DNA of 64,000 nt, taken from the NCBI RefSeq assembly GCF_022533585.1, contig NZ_CP092827.1, forward strand, positions 1,342,001-1,406,000, read 5' to 3'. The translations under genes and the position numbers were made by a program. This DNA is from Pseudomonas sp. LS.1a (GTDB taxonomy: Bacteria; Pseudomonadota; Gammaproteobacteria; Pseudomonadales; Pseudomonadaceae). This document shows, one piece after another, positions 16,008-23,948 of this stretch (position 1 is its first letter; each line of letters starts with the position of its first letter). Under the pieces are notes generated by a model. The model saw only the letters and a list, made by a program, of their open reading frames with translations. It made no database searches and had not been told where the DNA came from.

Positions 16008-16940
16008 ATGAACCTCGACACCCGCATCAAGTACCGCCACCTGCTGTGCTTCCTGGAGATTGCCCGGCAGGGCAGCCTGGCCAGGGCTGCCGACATCCTG
16101 GCAATCAGCCAGCCGGCCATCTCCAAGACCCTGAAGGAACTCGAAGAGCTGCTGGAAACACGCCTGTTCGCGCGCAGCCGCCAGGGCGTCGAGCTGACCC
16201 CGGCCGGCACGCGTTTCATGCGTTACGCCGGACCCAGCGTGCAAGCCCTGCGCGATGGCGTGAGCAGCCTGCGTGGTGAAGCGCGGGCGCCGTCGCAGGT
16301 GCGTATTGGCGTGCTGTCCACGGTCGAAGGCCTGCTCATGCCCGAGGTGCTGTGCCGCCTGCACCAGCGGCATGACGCGTTGGTGATCAGTGTGGTCACC
16401 GGGGTCAGCGCGCAACTGCTCGGCCAGTTGCGCCTGGGCGAACTGGAGCTGGTGGTCGGGCGCATGACCGACAGCCCGCAGATCCAGGGCCTGTCGTTCG
16501 AGCACCTGTACAGCGAGTCGATGAGCCTGGTGGTGCGGCCTGGCCACCCGTTGCTGGCCGGCACGCCGGTGGAGCGGGCGCAGGTGGGGCGTTACCCGTT
16601 GGTATTGCCGCCCGCAGGCACCACGATCCGCCAGCATGCCGACAGCCTGTTTGTGCAATGTGGCATCCAGATGCCGGCCCAGCGCCTGGAAACCCTGTCA
16701 CTGGCGCTGAGCCGGCGCTACCTGCTGGGCAGCGATGCAGTGTGGGTGGCGCCGCGCGACGCGGTGCTGCTCGACCTGCGCCGGGGCGAGCTGGTCGAGC
16801 TCGACCTGGGTGTGCGCGAGCCGGGCGGCTCGGTGGGCATCTGCCGTAATGCTGCGTTGCCGCAGAGTCTGCCGGGGCAGTGGGTGTGCGAAGTGCTGCG
16901 CGAGGTGGCGGGGCAGTACCGTGAGGGCAATTACCCCTGA
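16008..16940 (+). CDS. LysR-family transcriptional regulator, PcaQ-like
   Basis: A 310-residue LTTR. Residues 1-65 form the winged HTH (HLLCFLEIARQGSLARAADILAIS begins it, in part), with LELTPAGTRF-type wing sequence VELTPAGTRFMRY. Residues about 95-300 are the ligand-binding domain (QVRIGVLSTVEGLLMPEVL). The N-terminus MNLDTRIKYRHLLCFLEIA resembles PcaQ and GbpR, regulators of protocatechuate and sugar catabolism, but no catabolic gene lies beside it, so the target is unknown. ATG at 16008 lacks a strong SD. Confidence 0.82.
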   Translation: MNLDTRIKYRHLLCFLEIARQGSLARAADILAISQPAISKTLKELEELLETRLFARSRQGVELTPAGTRFMRYAGPSVQALRDGVSSLRGEARAPSQVRIGVLSTVEGLLMPEVLCRLHQRHDALVISVVTGVSAQLLGQLRLGELELVVGRMTDSPQIQGLSFEHLYSESMSLVVRPGHPLLAGTPVERAQVGRYPLVLPPAGTTIRQHADSLFVQCGIQMPAQRLETLSLALSRRYLLGSDAVWVAPRDAVLLDLRRGELVELDLGVREPGGSVGICRNAALPQSLPGQWVCEVLREVAGQYREGNYP

Positions 16941-17175
16941 GGGCCAATGCAGGCTTCTCGGCATTCCGCGAAATAAATCCCCCGCAAAACCGGGCAAAGG
17001 CGGCACAACCGGTCAATACTGGCCAATGGCTGCACATCCTTTGATGAATAACCGTTTAACTACTGAACTTCCTTACCAAAACCCGCTCCTATGCCGGTAG
17101 CCATTGGTCATGGCCGCCTGCTAAGCTCGCGGCTTTACCCTGATTGCCCTTATGGCGCATGAACAAGGAAATAGC

Positions 17176-17940
17176 ATGAAACAGCATCGTTTGGCGGCTG
17201 CGGTTGCCCTGGTAGGCCTGGTACTGGCTGGCTGTGATCAACAGACCAGCAGCCCCGAGCTGAAGACTCCGGCACAGAAAGCCTCCTACGGTATCGGCCT
17301 GAACATGGGCAAGAGCCTGGCTCAGGAAGGCATGGAAGACCTTGATTCGAAAGCAGTCGCCCTCGGCATCGAAGACGCCGTTGGCAAGAAAGAACAGCGC
17401 ATCAAGGACGAAGAGCTGGTAGAAGCCTTCACCGCGCTGCAGAAGCGTGCCGAAGAGCGCCTGGCCAAGGCCAGCGAAGAAGCCGCCTCCGCCGGCAAGA
17501 AATTCCTTGAGGAAAACGCCAAGAAGCCAGGCGTGGTCACCACTGCCTCGGGCCTGCAGTACGAAGTGGTCAAGAAGGCCGACGGCCCGCAGCCCAAGCC
17601 GACCGACGTGGTCACTGTCCACTACGAAGGCAAGCTGATCGATGGCAAGGTGTTCGACAGCTCCGTCGAGCGCGGCAGCCCGATCGACCTGCCGGTCAGC
17701 GGCGTGATCCCGGGTTGGGTCGAAGGCCTGCAACTGATGCACGTCGGCGAGAAGTACAAGCTGTTCATCCCGGCTGAACTGGCCTACGGCGCGCAGAGCC
17801 CAAGCCCGCTGATCCCGGCCAACTCGGTACTGGTGTTCGACCTGGAACTGATCGCCATCAAGGATCCGGCCCAGCTGCAAGGCGCCGAGCCGGAAGCTGA
17901 AGCCCCTGCTGACGCTCCAGCCGAAGCGCCTGCCAAGTAA
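17176..17940 (+). CDS. fkpA: FKBP-type peptidyl-prolyl isomerase, lipoprotein (FkpA/Mip-like)
   Basis: A 254-residue protein. The signal peptide MKQHRLAAAVALVGLVLAGC ends in a lipobox (LAGC), predicting a periplasm-facing lipid-anchored protein. Residues about 35-125 are the helical dimerisation domain of Mip/FkpA (ASYGIGLNMGKSLAQEGMED). Residues about 128-225 are the FKBP domain (VTVHYEGKLIDGKVFDSS, VIPGWVEGLQLMHVGEKYKL, AYGAQSPSPLIPANSVLVFD). A low-complexity Ala/Pro/Glu tail ends it. ATG at 17176 follows AAGGA; an upstream in-frame ATG at 17152 would spoil the signal peptide. A terminator follows directly. Confidence 0.92.
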   Translation: MKQHRLAAAVALVGLVLAGCDQQTSSPELKTPAQKASYGIGLNMGKSLAQEGMEDLDSKAVALGIEDAVGKKEQRIKDEELVEAFTALQKRAEERLAKASEEAASAGKKFLEENAKKPGVVTTASGLQYEVVKKADGPQPKPTDVVTVHYEGKLIDGKVFDSSVERGSPIDLPVSGVIPGWVEGLQLMHVGEKYKLFIPAELAYGAQSPSPLIPANSVLVFDLELIAIKDPAQLQGAEPEAEAPADAPAEAPAK

Positions 17941-17957
17941 CACTGGCTGGCCCACGC

Positions 17958-17985
17958 AAAACGCCCCGTCCTGACGGGGCGTTTT
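17958..17985 (+). terminator. Intrinsic terminator after the FKBP gene
   Basis: Near-symmetric stem ACGCCCCGTC-CTGACGGGGCGT followed by TTTT, 17 bp after the FKBP stop; flanking A and T runs make it potentially bidirectional. Confidence 0.9.
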
Positions 17986-18185
17986 CGTTTGTGCAGGGTG
18001 GTTGGACGAACCTGCAACTGCTGATACTGTCCGAGGAAATGCAGCGTGAAGCAGCAAGATGCTTCTGACGCAAATCGTTTGCGACGTAGGCACCCATGGT
18101 GTGAAACGACTGTGTAAAAAACGCCCGATCTGACCGGGGCCCTTGCCTGGCAGGCACCCGGGGTCAGAAACGTCGCCCTGTTCAC

Positions 18186-18218
18186 AAGGTTATCCACAAT
18201 AAATGTGGATAACCTTTT
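18186..18218. promoter_or_regulatory. Inverted pair of perfect DnaA boxes
   Basis: TTATCCACA (18190-18198) and its exact complement TGTGGATAA (18204-18212) are separated by ATAAA and extended to a 13-bp perfect dyad by AAGG/CCTT, then TT. TTATCCACA is the highest-affinity DnaA box. The pair ends 16 nt before the DUF1232 start codon, so DnaA binding could repress or time that gene. The RNA could also form a weak hairpin with a short T-run. Confidence 0.7.
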
Positions 18219-18233
18219 CCGCCTGGAGGCTCC

Positions 18234-18674
18234 ATGAGCGCACCCTGGAATTTCGCCCGTTTCCTGCCCTTGGCCGAGCGGCTGCTCAGCCGTGGCCGGT
18301 TGCCGGCCTTGCTGTTCGCAGTCGCCCGCAAAGGCCCGCGCATCGGCCAGCTGCGTGAAGACGTGAAGCTGCTGCAGTCATTGTGCCTGGCCTGGTGGCG
18401 CGGCGAGTACCGTGCCATCAGCCCCAGGGCCCTGGTCACCATCGTCGCTGGCCTGTTGTATTTCGTCAGCCCCATCGATGCCATCCCCGACTGGTTGCTG
18501 GGCGTGGGTTTCCTCGACGACATCGCGGTGCTGGGTTGGGTACTGAAGACCGTGGCCGACGAACTGGCGCGCTTCAAGGCCTGGCGCGACAGCCAGGCGC
18601 CCGAGCGGCTGCGTGTGGTCGAGCGCCTGCCGGCCACTCCCGAAGCCCTGCGTTTGGAGCGCAATACGCAGTGA
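18234..18674 (+). CDS. YkvA-family (DUF1232) membrane protein
   Basis: A 146-residue protein with the DUF1232 core FVSPIDAIPDWLLGVGFLDD around residues 80-100, a short membrane-associated segment rich in prolines and acids. The upstream part (LREDVKLLQSLCLAWWRGEY) is amphipathic. The biochemical role of the family is not established. ATG at 18234 has a GGAGG SD. The inverted DnaA-box pair lies immediately upstream. Confidence 0.85.
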   Translation: MSAPWNFARFLPLAERLLSRGRLPALLFAVARKGPRIGQLREDVKLLQSLCLAWWRGEYRAISPRALVTIVAGLLYFVSPIDAIPDWLLGVGFLDDIAVLGWVLKTVADELARFKAWRDSQAPERLRVVERLPATPEALRLERNTQ

Positions 18675-18721
18675 AACTGGCCCGAGCTACTCCTCAACTG
18701 CACAGACCCCGGAGTTGGTAA

Positions 18722-18767
18722 TATAATTGGCATAAGGGTTATGCCTACGGATTACATGCTGTAATCC
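18722..18767 (+). promoter_or_regulatory. Promoter -10 and two operator-like dyads of the HTH operon
   Basis: A perfect -10 TATAAT (18722-18727) is followed at once by GGCATAA-GGG-TTATGCC (18729-18745), which would cover the start site, and then by GGATTAC-ATGCT-GTAATCC (18749-18767). Two different dyads directly before a gene for a small HTH protein suggest autoregulation. No convincing -35 is visible (TGCACA at 18699-18704 is weak). The second dyad plus its T-run could also act as an attenuator. Confidence 0.65.
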
Positions 18768-18785
18768 TTTTTAAAGGGGTTTGTA

Positions 18786-19124
18786 ATGGGTATTCAGGTC
18801 ATCAGCCGGGACGGTCAGCCCGAGTACGCCGTCGTTCCCTGGGAGCAGTACCAGGCACTGCTCAAGGCTGCGGGGCAGGCGCCTGCCGAGGTGGTTGCCA
18901 TTGAAGCGCAGGGCGATGCAGCCAGTGCGCCATTGCCGGCCTTCAGCGAAGTGGCACAGATTCGCCAGGCCAAGGGCATCGCCCCTGAGCAACTGGCGCG
19001 CAATGTCGGCGTGAGCCCGGCTTACCTGGCCATGATCGAATCGGGCGAACGCCAGCCTGATGCTGCCATCCGCCGCGCCCTGGCCTGGCATCTGGGGGTG
19101 GCTGGCTGGAGCGAGCCATCATGA
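18786..19124 (+). CDS. XRE-type HTH regulator with Phd-like N-terminus
   Basis: A 112-residue protein. The N-terminus MGIQVISRDGQPEYAVVPWE followed by QYQALL looks like the N-terminal fold of Phd/YefM-type antitoxins. Residues about 55-110 form a Cro/CI helix-turn-helix (FSEVAQIRQAKGIAPEQLAR and VSPAYLAMIESGERQPDAA). It is the first gene of a two-gene unit: its TGA overlaps the next ATG (ATGA). Architecture, size, coupling and operators resemble an antitoxin-like autoregulator, but the partner is not a recognised toxin, so toxin-antitoxin function is only a possibility. Confidence 0.75.
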   Translation: MGIQVISRDGQPEYAVVPWEQYQALLKAAGQAPAEVVAIEAQGDAASAPLPAFSEVAQIRQAKGIAPEQLARNVGVSPAYLAMIESGERQPDAAIRRALAWHLGVAGWSEPS

Positions 19125-19489
19125 GCCAGGTCAGGATCAGCCGTCAGCACTGGGATAACCTGCTGGGCGAGCTTGACCTGGCCCGTCGTCAACGTCACTT
19201 GCTGACATACCGAGCGTTGATCGAACGCTTGCAATTACCCAGCCCGGCCATGCAGACGCTGACCGCCGCGCTGGAGTACCTGGCGGTGCTGGACGCCCGC
19301 GCCGAGCAACCATTGCGCAGCTCGCTGGTGATCAGCCAGGGTGCCAGCCGTTTGCCGCGTACCGGCTTCTTCGAGTGCGTTGAACGGTTGGGCCGATTTT
19401 CCGGGCCGGTCGACGGCATGGAAGCGGCCTCATGGCATGCCTCCGAGGTGGTCAGGGTGTTCGAGTACAGCTACCCCGAATCGGCCTGA
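19121..19489 (+). CDS. Hypothetical protein, coupled to the HTH regulator
   Basis: A 122-residue soluble protein that I do not recognise. Residues 15-65 are predicted helical and charged (LLGELDLARRQRHLLTYRAL); the middle reads LVISQGASRLPRTGFFECVE, and the C-terminus is acidic and aromatic (VVRVFEYSYPESA). No signal peptide or membrane segment. It overlaps the upstream gene by 4 nt, so the two are translationally coupled. It lacks the motifs of known RelE, HicA or VapC toxins. Confidence 0.75.
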   Translation: MSQVRISRQHWDNLLGELDLARRQRHLLTYRALIERLQLPSPAMQTLTAALEYLAVLDARAEQPLRSSLVISQGASRLPRTGFFECVERLGRFSGPVDGMEAASWHASEVVRVFEYSYPESA

Positions 19490-19502
19490 CTCGTTGCCTG
19501 TT

Positions 19503-19598
19503 CCGGCCTCTTCGCCGGTAAACCCGCTCCCACAGATACAACACAAGGCTCAAGATCCGTGATGAACCTGTGGGAGCGGGCGTGCCCGCGAAGAGGCC
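19503..19598. repeat. REP doublet (inverted pair) invading the EAL gene 3' end
   Basis: Inverted copies at 19503-19535 (variant TTCGCCGGTAAACCCGC) and 19567-19598. The right copy supplies the last codons of the minus-strand EAL gene, and the stop (19550) lies in the spacer between the copies. Confidence 0.9.
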
Positions 19599-20518
19599 AT
19601 AACAGGCAGTGCATGCCTGTGAATCAATCCACAAGCCCGGCCATCGGCATCCACCACCTCCAATGCCTCCAGGTGCTGATGCCGGCCAAACAGCTCCAGC
19701 AACTGCCCAATCGTGGCATTGAGCCGCACCGTCGGCTGTTCGGCCAACGGCAGCTTCATCAGCGCCGGTAGTGGCAGGCTTTCGCGCACCCCCAGCTCCT
19801 GCGGCCGCCCCAGCAGGTAACCCTGCACCAGGTCCACGCCCATCTCCATCAGCACCGCCAGCTCCTCCGCCAACTCGATGCCTTCGGCAATCACCTGCGC
19901 CTTCGACGCCCGGGCGATCTGCAATATCGACCCGACGAACTCACGCTTGAGCGGGTCGCGGTGGATGCCGTCGATGAAATGCCGGTCGATCTTCACATAT
20001 TCGGGGCGCAGCTCCGACCACAGGCGCAGGCTCGAATAACCCGCCCCCAGATCGTCGATTGCAATCGAGAAGCCCATGTCACGGTAGTGGTGCAGGGCAT
20101 TGGATAGCAGTTGGAAGTCGTCGGTCGGGGTATGTTCGGTCAGCTCGATCACCACCCGGCTGGGCGACAGGCCGACCTGCTCAAGCAGTTTCAGGGTCTG
20201 GCCGGATGGGTAATGCGGCTCCAGCAGCGTCTCCGGCGAGACGTTGAGAAACAGCTTGCCCTGCAACTGCTGTTCGCTGAAACGCCGGCAGGCGCTTTCC
20301 CGGCAGGCGGCCTCCAGCTCGGTCAGGCGACCGGCCTGGCGGGCGATGGTAAACAGGTTCAGCGGTGCGTGCAGTGGGCTGTTGGACGGCCCGCGGCTCA
20401 GCGCCTCATGGCCGTAAACCCGTTGTTCGCTCAGGCACATGATCGGCTGGAACAGACTGTGAATGCTGCGTTGAGCCAGGATGGCACTCAAGGCACTGAG
20501 CTGCTCGGCAACGGTCAT
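19550..20518 (-). CDS. EAL-domain c-di-GMP phosphodiesterase, 3'-truncated with REP-encoded tail
   Basis: A 322-residue protein. Residues about 15-245 are a complete EAL domain: YGHEALSRG, NVSPE, VIELTE, IDDLGAGYSS, VKIDRHFIDG, VIAEGIE and VQGYLLGRP are all present, so it should hydrolyse c-di-GMP. Residues about 265-305 begin a CBS-like segment (LEALEVVDADGRACGLIHRH), but the chain then turns into translated REP (VMASSRARPLPQV) and stops. Related pseudomonad proteins, as I recall PA3258, continue through CBS into a GGDEF domain; that part is absent here. ATG at 20518 has AGGAA upstream. It is probably a truncated remnant that still has an intact EAL half; a lost GGDEF regulatory half could change its control. 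Confidence 0.82.
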   Translation of the reverse strand: MTVAEQLSALSAILAQRSIHSLFQPIMCLSEQRVYGHEALSRGPSNSPLHAPLNLFTIARQAGRLTELEAACRESACRRFSEQQLQGKLFLNVSPETLLEPHYPSGQTLKLLEQVGLSPSRVVIELTEHTPTDDFQLLSNALHHYRDMGFSIAIDDLGAGYSSLRLWSELRPEYVKIDRHFIDGIHRDPLKREFVGSILQIARASKAQVIAEGIELAEELAVLMEMGVDLVQGYLLGRPQELGVRESLPLPALMKLPLAEQPTVRLNATIGQLLELFGRHQHLEALEVVDADGRACGLIHRHALPVMASSRARPLPQVHHGS

Positions 20519-20530
20519 GACGTATTCCTG

Positions 20531-20566
20531 AAAATGAAAGGGCCGGGCGTTTCCACGCCCGGCCCC
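20531..20566 (-). terminator. Intrinsic terminator of prc
   Basis: On the minus strand GGGCCGGGCGT-GGAA-ACGCCCGGCCC is followed by TTTCATTTTC. It lies 70 bp after the prc stop and just ahead of the EAL gene. Confidence 0.85.
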
Positions 20567-20636
20567 TCTATTTCACGAGAGCGCGATGACTGCTTGATGA
20601 CAGGTCACATTATTCTGCCATCATTGCCGTTGCGCC

Positions 20637-22751
20637 TTACTTCTTGGCCACCTTGGTGCTCGCACTCAGGTAGTCGATCAGGATGCGACCGGTTTCCGAC
20701 AGGTAGGCATCGTCTTCCGGCTTGGTGTTCTCATCCTCGGTCGGCAGCGCATCCTCGTCCTCTTTCTTCAGCTCTTTCAGCGGCTCTTCACCCTTGGCCT
20801 TGCGGCGGATGTTTTCCAGCGCCAGCTGCTTGGCCTCGATCTCATCGTGGCGTGCGCGACGGTCCTGCTCGTTGAGGCTGACGGTCTTCTCGTTCAGCAG
20901 CTTCTGGGTCAGGGCCAGGCGGTCGCGGATGTAGGTGAACTCCGCGTCCTTGTCGCTGCGGGCTTCATGCTGGGCTTTCAGCTGGGCCAGGAACGGCTTG
21001 AACGGATCGGCCGCCGGCTTGACTACCGGGCGGATGGTGTCCCACGGCATGGCCTCGGGCAGGGCGCTCTCGCCGATTTCCTTGGTGTCGATGATCGATG
21101 GGTAGTCGATGTCCGGCAGCACGCCCTGGTGCTGGGTGCTCTGCCCGGAAACCCGGTAGAACTTGGCCAGGGTAAGCTTCAGCTCGCCATGGTTGAGTGG
21201 CTGGATGGTCTGCACGGTGCCTTTGCCGAAGGTCTGGCCGCCGATGATCAGCGCGCGGTGGTAGTCCTGCATGGCACCGGCGAAGATCTCCGAAGCCGAG
21301 GCCGACAGGCGGTTGACCAGCAACGCCAGCGGGCCCTTGTAGAAGGCACCTGGGTTTTCGTCTTCCAGCACGTCGACGCGGCCGTCGCTGTTGCGTACCA
21401 GCACGGTCGGGCCTTTTTCGATGAACAGGCTGGTCAGTTCGGTGGCTTCCTGCAGCGAGCCGCCGCCGTTGTTACGCAGGTCGATGACCACGCCGTCGAC
21501 TTTCTCTTTCTGCAGTTCGGTGAGCAGTTTCTTCACGTCACGCGTGGTGCTCTTGTACTCCGGATCACCGGCGCGGTAGGCCTTGAAGTCCAGGTAGAAG
21601 GCCGGGATCTCGATGATGCCCAGCTTGTAGTCACGCCCGTCCTGCTTGAGCTTGAGCACCGACTTCTTCGCCGCCTGCTCTTCAAGCTTAACCGCCTCGC
21701 GGGTGATCGCCACGATCTTGCTGGTCTGGTCGCTAGGCGCGTTGCTGGCCGGGATGATTTCCAGGCGCACCACCGAGCCTTTCGGGCCACGGATCAGCTT
21801 GACCACTTCGTCCAGGCGCCAGCCGACCACGTCGACCATTTCCTTGTTGCCCTGGGCCACACCGATGATCTTGTCGGCCGGGGCCACCTGCTTGGTCTTG
21901 GCCGCCGGGCCTGCCGGCACCAGGCGCACGATCTTGACCTGGTCGTTGTCGCTTTGCAGCACCGCACCAATGCCTTCGAGCGACAGGCTCATGTTGATGT
22001 CGAAGTTCTCGGCGTTGTCCGGCGACAGGTAGTTGGTGTGCGGGTCGTAGGACTGGGCGAAGGTGTTGATGTAGGCCTGGAAGATATCTTCGGCACGGGT
22101 CTGGTCCAGGCGCGCCAGCTGGTTCTTGTAGCGCTTGGTCAGGGTTTCCTGGATCTGCTTGGGTTCCTTGCCGGCGATCTTCTGGCGCAGCACTTCGTCC
22201 TTGACGCGTTTGCGCCACAAGTCGTCGAGCTCGGCCTGGTCCTTCATCCACGGGGCATCCTTGCGGTCGATCAGCAAGGTTTCCTTGGCGTTGAAGTCGA
22301 TCTTGTCCACGCCTTTGTTCAGCTCGGCCAGGGCGAAGTCCAGGCGTTGCTTGACGCGGTCCAGGTAGCGTTTGTAGATGGTGAAGCCCGGGTCGAGGTT
22401 ACCGCTCTTGAGGAAATCGTCGAATTGCGTTTTCCATTTGTCGAATTCGGCAATGTCGGCAGCGGTGAAGTAGCTGCGCGCCGGGTCCAGCAGCTTGATG
22501 TAGCTGTCATAGATGATGACCGAGCGGGCGTCGTCCAGCGGCGGCTTGCTGTAGTGGTGGCGCTTGAGCAATTCCACCACGTTGAGGCTGGCGACGATCT
22601 CGTCGCGGTCCGGCTGCAGGCTGTCCCACTTGTTGGCGGCCACCGCATTGCCGCCGAGCGTGAGGCTGCCCAGGCCGATCATCAGCGCCAGGGCGGTGCT
22701 TGGGAGGAAATGCTTCATGCTGATTCGACGTGGAGACAATTGATCACGCAT
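20637..22751 (-). CDS. prc: Tail-specific periplasmic protease Prc (S41 family)
   Basis: A 704-residue carboxy-terminal processing protease that degrades or trims periplasmic proteins; in P. aeruginosa the homologue (Prc/AlgO) acts on mutant MucA. The N-terminal hydrophobic stretch FLPSTALALMIGLGSLTLGG is a signal sequence. A PDZ domain lies around GIGAVLQSDNDQVKIVRLVPA. The Ser-Lys dyad is in NRLSASASEIFAG (S485) and TFGKGTVQ (K510), 25 residues apart as in E. coli Prc. The C-terminus is Lys/Glu-rich. Start is uncertain: ATG 22751 or ATG 22718 (MKHFLPS), neither with a clear SD; the longer form gives a better charged signal n-region. Divergent from qor. Confidence 0.95.
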   Translation of the reverse strand: MRDQLSPRRISMKHFLPSTALALMIGLGSLTLGGNAVAANKWDSLQPDRDEIVASLNVVELLKRHHYSKPPLDDARSVIIYDSYIKLLDPARSYFTAADIAEFDKWKTQFDDFLKSGNLDPGFTIYKRYLDRVKQRLDFALAELNKGVDKIDFNAKETLLIDRKDAPWMKDQAELDDLWRKRVKDEVLRQKIAGKEPKQIQETLTKRYKNQLARLDQTRAEDIFQAYINTFAQSYDPHTNYLSPDNAENFDINMSLSLEGIGAVLQSDNDQVKIVRLVPAGPAAKTKQVAPADKIIGVAQGNKEMVDVVGWRLDEVVKLIRGPKGSVVRLEIIPASNAPSDQTSKIVAITREAVKLEEQAAKKSVLKLKQDGRDYKLGIIEIPAFYLDFKAYRAGDPEYKSTTRDVKKLLTELQKEKVDGVVIDLRNNGGGSLQEATELTSLFIEKGPTVLVRNSDGRVDVLEDENPGAFYKGPLALLVNRLSASASEIFAGAMQDYHRALIIGGQTFGKGTVQTIQPLNHGELKLTLAKFYRVSGQSTQHQGVLPDIDYPSIIDTKEIGESALPEAMPWDTIRPVVKPAADPFKPFLAQLKAQHEARSDKDAEFTYIRDRLALTQKLLNEKTVSLNEQDRRARHDEIEAKQLALENIRRKAKGEEPLKELKKEDEDALPTEDENTKPEDDAYLSETGRILIDYLSASTKVAKK

Positions 22752-22862
22752 AGTAGGCCGTCTTTTCTGTTCACCGGTTGCAAAAAACCGGATGCATACT
22801 GCAAAAAGCCTGGGGACTTGGCGTTCCCAGGCTCGGTCATATGATTCAACTATGGAGGCACT

Positions 22863-23825
22863 GTGAAGGCATTGCAAGGCGTTGACGGACATGTGGCCTG
22901 GGTCGAGGCCGAACGCCCGACCTGCGACGCGGGCCAAGTGCGCATTCGCGTGGCTGCTGCGGGGCTGAACCGCGCCGATCTGCTGCAGATGAAAGGTTTG
23001 TACCCACCACCGCCAGGCGCCAGCCCGTACATGGGCCTGGAGTGTTCCGGCGTGATCGAAGAAGTGGGCGCCGGTGCCGACTGGCGCGTGGGTGACCGTG
23101 TTTGCGCGCTGCTGGCCAGCGGCGCCATGGCCGAGGAAGTGGTGGTCGATGCCCGCCACGTGCTGCCGGTACCCGAGGGCCTGAGCCTGCATGAAGCGGC
23201 GGCGTTGCCGGAAGTGTATGCCACTGCCTGGCTGAACATCTTCCAGCTGGGTGGCGTGAAAGCTGGCGAGAAGGTGCTGGTGCACGCTGGCGCCAGCGGC
23301 GTTGGCTCGGCCGCGATCCAGCTGTGCAAGGCGTTCGGCAGCCCGGTGTGGGTCAGTGTCGGTTCGCAGGACCGCCTGGCCTACTGCGAGGCGCTGGGCG
23401 CTGCCGGTGGCGTGGTACGTAACGAGAACCTGAAGGCGCTGGAAGGTTTCGGCCCGTTCGATGTGATTCTCGACCCGGTGGGTGCCAGCTACGGCGAGCT
23501 CAACCTCAAGCTGCTGGCCCGTGACGGCCGCTGGGTGATCATCGGCCTGATGGGCGGGCGCAAGTTCGAGCTGGACCTGGCACAGGTACTGGGCAAGCGT
23601 CTGGAGATTACCGGTTCCACGTTGCGCAACCGCGATGACGGCTTCAAGGCCGAGCTGCTGCGCGAGTTGCAGCAGCAGGTGTGGCCGCTGTTTGCCGAAG
23701 GGCGCCTGTCGCCGCAACTGGTGGATACCTACCCGGTGGAGTTTGCCCAGGCGGCGTATGCCGAGCTTGAGACCAACCAGGTGTCGGGCAAGCTGGTGAT
23801 GGTGATAGACCCTAGCCTGGCGTAG
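22863..23825 (+). CDS. NAD(P)H quinone oxidoreductase, zinc-independent MDR family
   Basis: A 320-residue medium-chain reductase of the PIG3/QOR type. It has GLNRADLLQMKGLYPPPPGA near residue 40 without zinc ligands, the nucleotide-binding VHAGASGVGSAAIQLCKAF, and the domain-closing NQVSGKLVMVID. It is expected to reduce quinones with NADPH. Translation starts at GTG 22863 with a GGAGG SD 4 nt upstream. Divergent from prc; no downstream partner because a REP doublet follows. Confidence 0.9.
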   Translation: MKALQGVDGHVAWVEAERPTCDAGQVRIRVAAAGLNRADLLQMKGLYPPPPGASPYMGLECSGVIEEVGAGADWRVGDRVCALLASGAMAEEVVVDARHVLPVPEGLSLHEAAALPEVYATAWLNIFQLGGVKAGEKVLVHAGASGVGSAAIQLCKAFGSPVWVSVGSQDRLAYCEALGAAGGVVRNENLKALEGFGPFDVILDPVGASYGELNLKLLARDGRWVIIGLMGGRKFELDLAQVLGKRLEITGSTLRNRDDGFKAELLRELQQQVWPLFAEGRLSPQLVDTYPVEFAQAAYAELETNQVSGKLVMVIDPSLA

Positions 23826-23831
23826 GCAGGC

Positions 23832-23929
23832 CCGGCCTCTTCGCGGGTAAACCCGCTCCCACAGGGATTACCACAGGCTTGAAAACTGTGCGGTCCCTGT
23901 GGGAGCGGGTTTACCCGCGAAGAGGCCGG
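23832..23929. repeat. REP doublet (inverted pair)
   Basis: Inverted copies at 23832-23865 and 23897-23929, between convergent qor and HAD genes, where it may serve as a bidirectional transcription end. Confidence 0.9.
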
Positions 23930-23948
23930 TGCAGGCGATGCGATTACC

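Noticed and set aside
19121..19489. Calling the protein after the HTH gene a toxin.
   Set aside because: No RelE, HicA, VapC, Fic or similar motif is visible; only operon layout suggests it.
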